From positions 1 through 6,433 of the forward strand of contig JAFYFK010000046.1 in NCBI GenBank assembly GCA_017543805.1: 6,433 bases of DNA, in the 5' to 3' direction. Both the position numbers and the translations under genes were made by a program. How positions within the stretch are numbered: the stretch's first letter is position 1; each line of letters starts with the position of its first letter. Source of the DNA: Bacillota bacterium. GTDB lineage: Bacteria; Bacillota; Clostridia; Peptostreptococcales; Anaerovoracaceae. Positions 1 through 5,704 of the stretch are shown one piece after another. Below the pieces are notes generated by a model. That model was not told the DNA's origin. It was given only the letters and a program-made list of their open reading frames with translations, and searched no databases.

Positions 1-2279
1 AGGTCCGCGCCGGCAGCGTCCTTATGCAGCAGTCCGCGTACAAAGTCGGACGCCCTGCTGAAGCCTTCCTTGAAGAAGCCGGTAACGCTCTGCTCGACGA
101 GAGTCGCGACCTGGGTGACGCTGCTGTCCGGCATATACTGCTTGAGCGCGAACAGTCCGCCTTCGAACACCGCGGCGATTATCAGCAATATAAGGACGAA
201 GGTCAGGAGCGGATGCCTGTGCCCGTCCTCATAATCGTTGACCTCGGCGTTGGAATTTGTCTTCTTCGTTTCCTTTATGGTCTTCTTTGCGGGTTCAGCT
301 TTTGCCTTTTTCTCCGCCTCGGCCTTTTCGGCTTTGTCCCTCTTCTTTCCGGCGCGCGCGTCCTCGGCAGCCTTCTGGATATCTTCCATATCCTGCGGAG
401 AGGTCTCTGTGCCGAATATCTTCTTGCGGGCCTCGGCCATTCGCTGCAGCTCGGCGCGGCGGCGTTCCCTTATGTCTTCTTCAGTCTTTTCCTGCTCTCT
501 GAGCTCCTGAAGCTTAAGTTCTATGGTGTTCTTGACGAAAGCGTCGGGGCCGATAGCCTCGGACACCTCCGCAAACTCTCTGCCGCTTACAGCTGTCTCC
601 CTGGCGGCGGGTATCTCCGGAACGACCAGTTCTCCCGTATTCTCGATCTTTGCGGGGACGGGCGGAACTTTAAGTTCCGGCGCTTTCTTCGGCTCTTTGG
701 AGGCTTCGAGACCGGCGGCTATAGCGGAACCTTCGATGACCTTCGTCTTGGAATTGTCCTCCGCGACAGGCTCTGAGACCGTTGATTCCTTCTTGAGCTC
801 CGAAAGCTTGATGGGAATGGTGGCGTCGTCCAGGTCTCCCGCCTGGGTGCCTTCCATGAGCATCTTTTCGAAGTCCGACAGCTCGTCGGCAGCCTTGAGA
901 CCGTCAACAGCAGGAGCCGCGGCGACCGCGGGAACGACAGCGGGCTTCGGTCTTTCGACAGTGCCTCCGCGGGCGATTATCTTCTGGTATTCCTGGTCAA
1001 GGAGCTTCTGGAATTCCTCGTTCTTCGTATAGAAAGTATTGAACATCCTCGGCTGTTTCGGGGCTTCCTCAACAGGCGCGGAATCTATTATCTGTTCGAT
1101 CGTCGTGATATCTTCTTCCGGTTCATCCGGGGTCTCGGGGATCCCGGGAACAGCAGGTTCTTCTGCCGCCTCCGGTTCCGCGGCGGGTTCTTCGGGGATA
1201 TCCGCCGGCGCGGGCTCCTCAGCCATTTCCGGTTCCGCCGGAACTTCAGGTTCCTCAACGGGCGCCGGGACCGCAGGAATATCCATCTGCGCGGGAGCGT
1301 CCGGCATTACAGGTTCTTCCGGGACGGCGGGAGCCTCTTCAGGCTCGTTTATCTTAGAAAGGTCTATGGTCGGCTCCTCGACGATCTCAGGGATCTGCTC
1401 CGCGTAGGAATCGTCAAGAGCGCGCAGGGCCTTTTCGAGCTCGGACATCTCCGGTTCGTCAGCGGCTTCCGGAACTTCCGGCTCCTCAACAGCAGGGATC
1501 TCCGGAATCTCGGGGATCTCAGGGGTCTCCGGAATATCGGGTACGACCGGTTCTTCCGGCTTTGCGGGATCTTCAAAAACAACGGGGATCACCGGTTCCG
1601 CGGCCGGCGCGGGTTCTTCCTGCACGGCGGGGATCTCCGGTTCTTTCTTTTCAGGTTCGGGTGCAGGTTCGGGCTTCCGGTCGAACGGTCCGAAGATAGG
1701 CTCGAGCGCCTGCTTTACGGCTTCCTTGTCGTCCTTCGGGCCTTCCTGGGGCTTCTGCTCTTCCCTGGACGGGAAGGGATACTGCTCCTCAAAAGACTTG
1801 ATCACAGGCGCGGTCTGCCACAGCGGATGCGTCTGAACATAACCTGTCGCCGTAAACTGCTGGGTCTGCGGAGGAAGGTTGGACTGGTCCGGAGAAGATA
1901 CCGGCGTAAACCAGATCTGCGGTTCCGGCATGGACTGCTGCTCGGGCATATGCCAGGACGGCATGGGCTGCGGGCGGGGCTGCTCCGCCGGCTTCTGGCC
2001 GGAAGAAACAAAGCCCTCGCTGGCGTCGTTCTTCATCATTCCGGCGCCTGACCATTCCATCTTGATATCTCTCAATTCCCGGGGTTTCGGGAAGTCATAT
2101 GTGTTCCAGTTGAACTCTTCGTCCTCGACGACTTTTCTGCGGCGCGGCGCTTCTTTTATATCGGGCGATTCGAACATGGATCCCTGGCTGTTGGCGGAAA
2201 TATCGCCTGTCCTGGACCCGCAGAACGGGCAGAACAATGTACCCGGTTCCAGCTCATAACCGCAAATTCTGCATTTCAT
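1..2279 (-). CDS. Zinc-ribbon, Pro/Glu-rich single-pass membrane protein (C-terminus cut by window edge)
   Basis: The minus-strand frame is open from ATG at 2279 to the window edge, 759 codons, so the C-terminus is missing. Visible order: zinc ribbon at residues 1-21 (C3-x2-C6, C17-x2-CG with C20); a Gln/Pro/Met-rich stretch about 75-150; a Pro/Glu-rich low-complexity linker about 200-406; a more ordered segment about 410-580; a Lys/Glu/Ala/Arg-rich, probably helical or coiled-coil segment about 585-680; one hydrophobic helix at 691-712; then at least 45 residues after it. Basic residues before the helix suggest N-in topology, so the ribbon and linker are cytoplasmic. The start is supported by AGGAG 8 nt upstream and a promoter at 2318-2346. 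Such proteins occur in Clostridia without an assigned function; I infer a membrane-anchored scaffold or sensor. The function is unknown; the reading frame is near certain. Confidence 0.88.
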   Translation of the reverse strand, partial: MKCRICGYELEPGTLFCPFCGSRTGDISANSQGSMFESPDIKEAPRRRKVVEDEEFNWNTYDFPKPRELRDIKMEWSGAGMMKNDASEGFVSSGQKPAEQPRPQPMPSWHMPEQQSMPEPQIWFTPVSSPDQSNLPPQTQQFTATGYVQTHPLWQTAPVIKSFEEQYPFPSREEQKPQEGPKDDKEAVKQALEPIFGPFDRKPEPAPEPEKKEPEIPAVQEEPAPAAEPVIPVVFEDPAKPEEPVVPDIPETPEIPEIPEIPAVEEPEVPEAADEPEMSELEKALRALDDSYAEQIPEIVEEPTIDLSKINEPEEAPAVPEEPVMPDAPAQMDIPAVPAPVEEPEVPAEPEMAEEPAPADIPEEPAAEPEAAEEPAVPGIPETPDEPEEDITTIEQIIDSAPVEEAPKQPRMFNTFYTKNEEFQKLLDQEYQKIIARGGTVERPKPAVVPAVAAAPAVDGLKAADELSDFEKMLMEGTQAGDLDDATIPIKLSELKKESTVSEPVAEDNSKTKVIEGSAIAAGLEASKEPKKAPELKVPPVPAKIENTGELVVPEIPAARETAVSGREFAEVSEAIGPDAFVKNTIELKLQELREQEKTEEDIRERRRAELQRMAEARKKIFGTETSPQDMEDIQKAAEDARAGKKRDKAEKAEAEKKAKAEPAKKTIKETKKTNSNAEVNDYEDGHRHPLLTFVLILLIIAAVFEGGLFALKQYMPDSSVTQVATLVEQSVTGFFKEGFSRASDFVRGLLHKDAAGAD
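1060..1680 (-). repeat. Degenerate Pro/Glu-rich low-complexity repeat in the zinc-ribbon gene
   Basis: Encodes residues about 200-406 of the zinc-ribbon membrane protein. Short units such as EEP, EIPE, PEVPE and PAAEP recur irregularly, mixed with Ala, Val and Ile. At DNA level they appear on the plus strand as recurring ggttcttccgg, gggatctc and ttccggaa words. The units are not exact tandem copies, so this is protein-level low complexity rather than a clean minisatellite. A proline every two to four residues predicts an extended, acidic, rod-like spacer. The antisense frame reads as a Ser/Gly-rich peptide, which is an artefact. Confidence 0.8.
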
Positions 2280-2311
2280 CAAGTTTACTCCTATCAAAAA
2301 ACACTTTAAGA

Positions 2312-2326
2312 TAGTATATTATACTA
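2312..2326. repeat. Perfect 7-bp inverted repeat over the -10 box (possible operator)
   Basis: TAGTATA and TATACTA are exact reverse complements separated by a single T. The palindrome covers the TATAAT box read leftward and also presents TATACT (5 of 6) rightward towards mazG. It may be a repressor half-site pair or just a symmetrical AT-rich -10 region. No good -35 is seen for the rightward direction. Confidence 0.5.
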
Positions 2327-2346
2327 CAGAAAAAATCCTCTAACAA
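2318..2346 (-). promoter_or_regulatory. Sigma-A type promoter of the zinc-ribbon gene
   Basis: On the minus strand, TTGTTA (2341-2346; 4 of 6 matches to TTGACA) is followed after exactly 17 bp by a perfect TATAAT (2318-2323). Transcription would start near 2311, giving a leader of about 30 nt that contains the AGGAG ribosome site before the ATG at 2279. Confidence 0.75.
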
Positions 2347-2381
2347 GCAAAGTGAATATTAAAGTAATTATTATAAAAAAC

Positions 2382-2387
2382 GGTGAG
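2382..2387 (+). promoter_or_regulatory. mazG: Ribosome binding site that fixes the mazG start
   Basis: GGTGAG, complementary to the 3' half of the anti-Shine-Dalgarno (AGGTGA), ends 4 nt before ATG 2392. It overlaps the alternative in-frame GTG at 2383, which has only A/T-rich sequence upstream. This favours ATG 2392. Confidence 0.6.
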
Positions 2388-2391
2388 TAAA

Positions 2392-3213
2392 ATGTACGAA
2401 GACATCATGACCCCCGCGGCGACCGACGGCGAGGCCGCGGAAAGATTCATAAAACTGGTCGAATACCTGCGCGCTCCCGACGGCTGCCCCTGGGACAGGG
2501 TACAGACGCACGAGAGCCTTGTCCGGCCGATGATCGAGGAGACCTACGAGGCTGTCTCGGCAATCGAAAAGAAGGACATGGCCAACCTGCGCGAGGAGCT
2601 CGGCGACATGCTGATGCAGGTCGTCATGCAGGCCCAGATCGCGAAGGAGGAAGGCCTTTTCGACTTTAAGGACGTCGCGAACGACATAACCGACAAGATG
2701 ATAAACCGCCACCCGCATGTCTTCAAGGACAAGGCCGGCGTCAAGACCGCAGCGGACGTGCTCGACCGCTGGGACGATTATAAAAAGTCGGAAAAAGAGC
2801 ATAAAAACGAGACGCAGACCCAGGCGATGGAAAAGATCCCCCTCGGGCTTCCCGCGCTCCTCAGAGCGGACAAGGTACAGGCAAAGGCGGCTAAAGTCGG
2901 TTTTGACTGGAACGACGTTTCCGGTGCGTTCGACAAGATAGCCGAGGAGACCGCTGAAGTCCAGTCAGCCCGCGCCGAAGGCGTTCAGGAGCATATCGCG
3001 GACGAGGTCGGTGATCTTCTGTTTGCGGTCGTAAACGTGGCCAGGTTCCTCGATGTGGACCCGGAGGCCGCGCTCAACCACACCACGGCAAAGTTCATGC
3101 GGCGCTTTGCGTACGTAGAAGAGCAGGCTGCCGCGCAGGGCAGAAAACTGCCGGAAATGACTCTGGAAGAAATGGACGCCCTCTGGAACGAAGCCAAAGG
3201 GCGCGGACTGTAA
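2392..3213 (+). CDS. mazG: Nucleoside triphosphate pyrophosphohydrolase MazG
   Basis: A 273-aa protein, close to the length of E. coli MazG (about 263). MazG enzymes hydrolyse NTPs or dNTPs to the monophosphate and pyrophosphate with Mg2+, cleaning nucleotide pools and modulating the stringent response. First domain: LRAPDGCPWD (residues 26-35), QTHESL (38-43), the metal-binding pattern E49-E50-x2-E53 and E69-x2-D72, then INRHPHVF. Linker motif: KIPLGLPALLRADK, followed by VGFDW. Second domain: EETAE (185-189) and DEVGD (204-208), so both domains keep an acidic metal site, as expected for the catalytic C-terminal domain. The start is ATG 2392 rather than GTG 2383 because of the GGTGAG site. 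It stands alone: it is not fused to a tetrapyrrole methylase and no mazEF lies beside it. It faces the zinc-ribbon gene divergently and the cysteine-protease-like gene convergently, with a 20-bp gap. Confidence 0.95.
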   Translation: MYEDIMTPAATDGEAAERFIKLVEYLRAPDGCPWDRVQTHESLVRPMIEETYEAVSAIEKKDMANLREELGDMLMQVVMQAQIAKEEGLFDFKDVANDITDKMINRHPHVFKDKAGVKTAADVLDRWDDYKKSEKEHKNETQTQAMEKIPLGLPALLRADKVQAKAAKVGFDWNDVSGAFDKIAEETAEVQSARAEGVQEHIADEVGDLLFAVVNVARFLDVDPEAALNHTTAKFMRRFAYVEEQAAAQGRKLPEMTLEEMDALWNEAKGRGL

Positions 3214-3233
3214 ACTGTTACTGTTAAAGAAGC

Positions 3234-3899
3234 TCAGCGCGCGAGCGAAGACAGGCGCGCGTTGCTGACGGAAGATATCCCCTTAAATCCGGGGAAACGC
3301 CGGAACTCGTTAAGGTCTATGTAACGGGGGCCTTCGTTCCAGCCGTCTGCAAGGCAGAGCATGGTGATCTTTTTGCCGCCGCAGTCGTAAACGCGGTATC
3401 CTGCGACGGTGACGCTGTGATTCCCGTAATAACCGAGGGCGATGTTCAGTATGACCGGCCTGCCGGCGTCGATCTCGCCCTCGATGTGTTTTTTGTAGTT
3501 CCACAGGAAGTGCAGGCTGCATTCGAGGTTTATACCGTAGCGGTTCGCGGTCTCGTGCAGCAGCGGTTTTATGCGCAGCTGGCTGAGGCCCTTTTCCGCG
3601 GTATAGCGGTATTTGCTGGCAGCCAGGACTTCCGCCACCTGATAGGTATCGGCAAGGTAATGCGGAAATTTTACGTTCATCTTGCCGCACCACAGCTCCG
3701 TGACCCGCGCCACGGCCGCGACGGAGCAGTTCTCCGCCCCGTGCCTGCCGCTCATCTGCAGATTCGTATCCATCTCAAGAGGCAGCACGCAGTCCTTTTC
3801 CAGCACGGGCTCCGCGCCGTAACGCTCTTTCAGGTACTGCCCGCAGTCTTTTATTCCACAGCCCCCATAGGGCTTTTTTCCTTCAGTCTTTTCTTTCAT
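3234..3899 (-). CDS. Predicted C39/papain-like cysteine-protease-fold protein
   Basis: A 221-aa protein with no signal peptide or membrane helix, so cytoplasmic. The C-terminal part resembles C39-like cysteine-protease folds: an N-terminal helix carrying a candidate nucleophile in NCSVAAVARV (C58), then a strand with GRPVILNIALGYYGNHSVTVAGY giving H161 in split form (GRPVILNIAL, then GNHSVTVAGY), then CLADGW with D185. This order Cys, His, Asp fits a catalytic triad. The first 40 residues carry three further cysteines (C14, C19, C37) in YGGCGIKDCG and are not a known leader or transporter part. No ABC exporter is fused or adjacent, so it is not a bacteriocin-processing transporter. It lies 45 bp after the sirtuin gene on the same strand but has its own promoter. 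AGAGG sits only 1 nt before the ATG, too close to act normally. Family placement is tentative; the exact substrate is unknown. Confidence 0.8.
   Translation of the reverse strand: MKEKTEGKKPYGGCGIKDCGQYLKERYGAEPVLEKDCVLPLEMDTNLQMSGRHGAENCSVAAVARVTELWCGKMNVKFPHYLADTYQVAEVLAASKYRYTAEKGLSQLRIKPLLHETANRYGINLECSLHFLWNYKKHIEGEIDAGRPVILNIALGYYGNHSVTVAGYRVYDCGGKKITMLCLADGWNEGPRYIDLNEFRRFPGFKGISSVSNARLSSLAR
3235..3264 (-). terminator. GC-rich hairpin at the convergent gene ends (weak terminator candidate)
   Basis: CAGCGCGCG (3235-3243) pairs with CGCGCGTTG (3256-3264) over 9 bp including one G-U, with a 12-nt loop. It sits in the last codons of the cysteine-protease-like gene and includes part of its TGA. 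On the minus strand it is followed by AGCTTCTTTAA, only loosely U-rich. On the plus strand no T-tract follows, so mazG termination is not explained. Confidence 0.3.
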
Positions 3900-3906
3900 G
3901 CCTCTG

Positions 3907-3936
3907 AATATAATCGGGCAGATCCCGTTTTGTCAA
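3907..3936 (-). promoter_or_regulatory. Strong promoter directly upstream of the cysteine-protease-like gene
   Basis: On the minus strand a perfect TTGACA (3931-3936) and TATATT (3907-3912; 5 of 6) are separated by 18 bp. The predicted start of transcription is about 3899-3901, at or within 2 nt of the ATG (3899). The spacer holds a small inverted repeat, CGGG-N5-CCCG (3915-3927), which could be an operator. The gene is therefore likely to be expressed separately from, as well as with, the sirtuin unit. Confidence 0.6.
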
Positions 3937-3944
3937 GACGCCTT

Positions 3945-4844
3945 TTAGCGCAGCAGCCTTATTGCCTCTCCGCTGTCGCCGCCGATGCAGACGGAGCGGT
4001 CCTCGATCTGTTCGGGGCAAAAAGCCTCACTGTAGTTAAGACATGCGTAGAAGGCGTTCGGGTTGTTGTACGTCATCCGCCAGAATGGATATTTTATGAT
4101 GACCGGGGTGTTCATGCCCACACCGATCTCAAGAAACAGAACGCGCCTGCCTTCGTGCGCCCAGAGGAATTCCGAATAGGCGGCAGAAGCTCTGCGCCAG
4201 CCGTCGTCCTCAACAAAGGTATCGTCGGAGCGCAGGTTCATTGTCATCGGCTTGCCGCAGACCGGGCAGCGCGGCACAAGTTCGGCAGGGACCGTCATCT
4301 TAAGCGTGACGCCTTCCGGAACGGTGAGCGTTCCGTCCTCCGCGATGACAAAACCCTGAGACTCTGCCATTTTCCGGATAGTCTCATAATTGTCATAGGT
4401 CTTGCCGTGACAGGGTTCCGAGCACTGCCAGAGCCCGTAGTCCCCCTGGGTGTAAAAGAGCCTCGCCTTGTCGAAGCCTGCCTTCTGGAAGCAGTGATCC
4501 ACGTTGGTCGTGATCACGAAATAATCCTTGTCTTTAACGAGCGAAAGCAGATCGTCATATACAGGCTTTGGGGGATCCATATATCGGTTTATGTAGATGT
4601 ATCGGCTCCAGTACGCCCAAAGTTCTTCCGGCGGAAGCTGCAGCACTATAAATCCGCCTGAATACATATCTTCAAAATGATACTTTTCGGCAAAATCCCG
4701 GAAATATTTATCGAACCTCTCGCCTGTGTAAATAAAGCCGGCGGCTGTCGAAAGCCCCGCGCCTCCGCCTATCACGACAGCCTCCGCGCGGTCAAGCTCG
4801 GCTTTAAGTTTTGCGATCGATGCTTCAGTATAATTCATGTTCAT
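3945..4844 (-). CDS. Class M sirtuin (SirTM), predicted protein ADP-ribosyltransferase
   Basis: A 299-aa Sir2-fold protein. The NAD-binding motif GGGAGLSTAAGF is at residues 26-37 and TTNVDHCFQKAG at 112-123 (N114, D116). The zinc ribbon is C141-x3-C145 and C193-x2-C196. In canonical deacylases the second motif is followed by a catalytic HG; here it is TQGDYG with Q133. That substitution is the mark of class M sirtuins, which transfer ADP-ribose from NAD+ to proteins rather than deacetylate; characterised members come from Staphylococcus aureus and Streptococcus pyogenes. The gene starts inside the end of the macrodomain gene (20-nt overlap). ATG 4844 has AGGAG 11 nt upstream; ATG 4838 is an alternative two codons later. 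The overlap implies translational coupling of writer and eraser. Target unknown: no GcvH-like or lipoate-ligase gene is in the window. Confidence 0.92.
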   Translation of the reverse strand: MNMNYTEASIAKLKAELDRAEAVVIGGGAGLSTAAGFIYTGERFDKYFRDFAEKYHFEDMYSGGFIVLQLPPEELWAYWSRYIYINRYMDPPKPVYDDLLSLVKDKDYFVITTNVDHCFQKAGFDKARLFYTQGDYGLWQCSEPCHGKTYDNYETIRKMAESQGFVIAEDGTLTVPEGVTLKMTVPAELVPRCPVCGKPMTMNLRSDDTFVEDDGWRRASAAYSEFLWAHEGRRVLFLEIGVGMNTPVIIKYPFWRMTYNNPNAFYACLNYSEAFCPEQIEDRSVCIGGDSGEAIRLLR

Positions 4845-5646
4845 AATATTCTTTGCTCCTGTCGCCGAAAACGTTAAAGACTACCCTTTCCATGCCGTCC
4901 GGATGGGCCGTGAGCCAGTCCGTGACCGCCTGCACGGCGATCTCCGCCGCGCGCCTGCCCGGGAAGCTGAAGACTCCGGTGGATATGCAGCAGAAGGCCA
5001 CGGAACGAAGGCCGTTCTCAAGACACATATCCAGCGTATTTGTGTAGCAGTCGGCGAGGTCTTTTTCCAGCGCGGCGGTCAGCCCGCCCTGCACTATCGG
5101 CCCGACTATATGTATGACCTTCTTTGCCGGAAGGTTGTAGCCGTCAGTCAGCATCGGGACCGCTGTCGGTTGTTCGTAATTTCTTCCGTGCTTTGCGCGG
5201 AGCAGATTCATCTGCCGGTCGCATTCAGCGCGCAGCTGGACCCCGGCATAAGTGTGGATGCAGTTGTCGATGCAGTTATGCATGGGGACAAAGCAACCCA
5301 GCATCTGCGAATTTGCCGCGTTGACTATCGCATCCACAGCCAGCCTCGTTATGTCGCCCTGCCAAAGTGAGAGAACGTTTCCGAAGGCCCGGCGGCTTCC
5401 CTCCGACGCGATCGTCGGTATGTCTGAAAGTCTGACGATGCCGTTTTCGCGGCTGCGTTCCTGCAGATAGTCGTCCTGGACCTGCAGGACTTCCGGAGGC
5501 AGCTGCCTGGGCATGCGGACGTTCATAAGGGAACGAAGCAGCCTTTTTTTGCCGTTAACGTCCGCCGGCGTTTCCAAATCCCCGTACCGCGCCGACTCCT
5601 CTTTAAACTGTTCTACCAGATAATCGAGACGTTCCTGCTGATCCAT
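4825..5646 (-). CDS. Zinc-dependent macrodomain protein-ADP-ribose hydrolase
   Basis: A 273-aa cytoplasmic enzyme predicted to remove mono-ADP-ribose from proteins modified by the neighbouring SirTM. Residues 1-85 form the helical N-terminal extension typical of the Zn-Macro subgroup (RLDYLVEQFKEE at 6-17). The macrodomain follows: GDIT (97-100), VDAIVNAANS (104-113), the zinc cluster C118-x4-H123-x-C125 within MLGCFVPMHNCIDN, then AGVQLRAEC, and the phosphate-binding loop ISTGVFSFPGRRAAE around G224. These residues match the family and look intact. Start: ATG 5646 has GAAGG 7 nt upstream and yields the usual N-terminus; the frame extends to ATG 5718, which would overlap the upstream gene's stop and adds 24 atypical residues. 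It is 58 bp downstream of the Imm63-like gene and overlaps the sirtuin gene by 20 nt, so it is the middle of an operon. Confidence 0.93.
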   Translation of the reverse strand: MDQQERLDYLVEQFKEESARYGDLETPADVNGKKRLLRSLMNVRMPRQLPPEVLQVQDDYLQERSRENGIVRLSDIPTIASEGSRRAFGNVLSLWQGDITRLAVDAIVNAANSQMLGCFVPMHNCIDNCIHTYAGVQLRAECDRQMNLLRAKHGRNYEQPTAVPMLTDGYNLPAKKVIHIVGPIVQGGLTAALEKDLADCYTNTLDMCLENGLRSVAFCCISTGVFSFPGRRAAEIAVQAVTDWLTAHPDGMERVVFNVFGDRSKEYYEHELY

Positions 5647-5653
5647 AACCAAA

Positions 5654-5658
5654 CCTTC
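5654..5658 (-). promoter_or_regulatory. Ribosome binding site that fixes the macrodomain start
   Basis: On the minus strand GAAGG lies 7 nt before ATG 5646. The longer frame from ATG 5718 has only AGG at about 11 nt, so the shorter 273-aa protein is preferred. Both forms could exist. Confidence 0.55.
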
Positions 5659-5704
5659 TTTCCGAATATAAAACCTGTCGGAACCCTGTTGATACTCCCC
5701 ACGC

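Noticed and set aside
24..776. Plus-strand hydrophobic frame and neighbouring frames that look like membrane proteins
   Set aside because: Antisense of the Lys/Glu-rich helical segment: AAG/GAA codons read in reverse give Phe, Leu and Ser. No ribosome site or coherent domain.
1039..1407. Plus-strand Ser/Gly-rich frame resembling a collagen- or adhesin-like repeat protein
   Set aside because: It is the antisense of the Pro/Glu-rich linker; the repetitiveness comes from the real minus-strand gene.
2371..2802. Minus-strand frame of 143 codons opposite mazG
   Set aside because: mazG motifs are unambiguous over the same bases; the antisense frame has no family features.
2280..3213. Toxin-antitoxin locus (mazEF) linked to mazG
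   Set aside because: No mazE- or mazF-like frame is present on either side; mazG is solitary here.
3234..3899. Bacteriocin exporter C39 peptidase
   Set aside because: No ABC transporter domain or double-glycine precursor peptide is visible, and the protein ends shortly after the protease-like core.
3417..4661. Plus-strand open frame of 414 codons
   Set aside because: It lies antisense to two minus-strand genes with recognisable families (the cysteine-protease-like gene and SirTM), has no ribosome site and no recognisable domain. It is a codon-bias shadow.
3945..5646. Defence system of the Sir2-effector type (Thoeris, Avs or DSR-like)
   Set aside because: The sirtuin is a short class M enzyme paired with a hydrolase that reverses its product; no TIR, SLOG, STAND or Argonaute partner is present.
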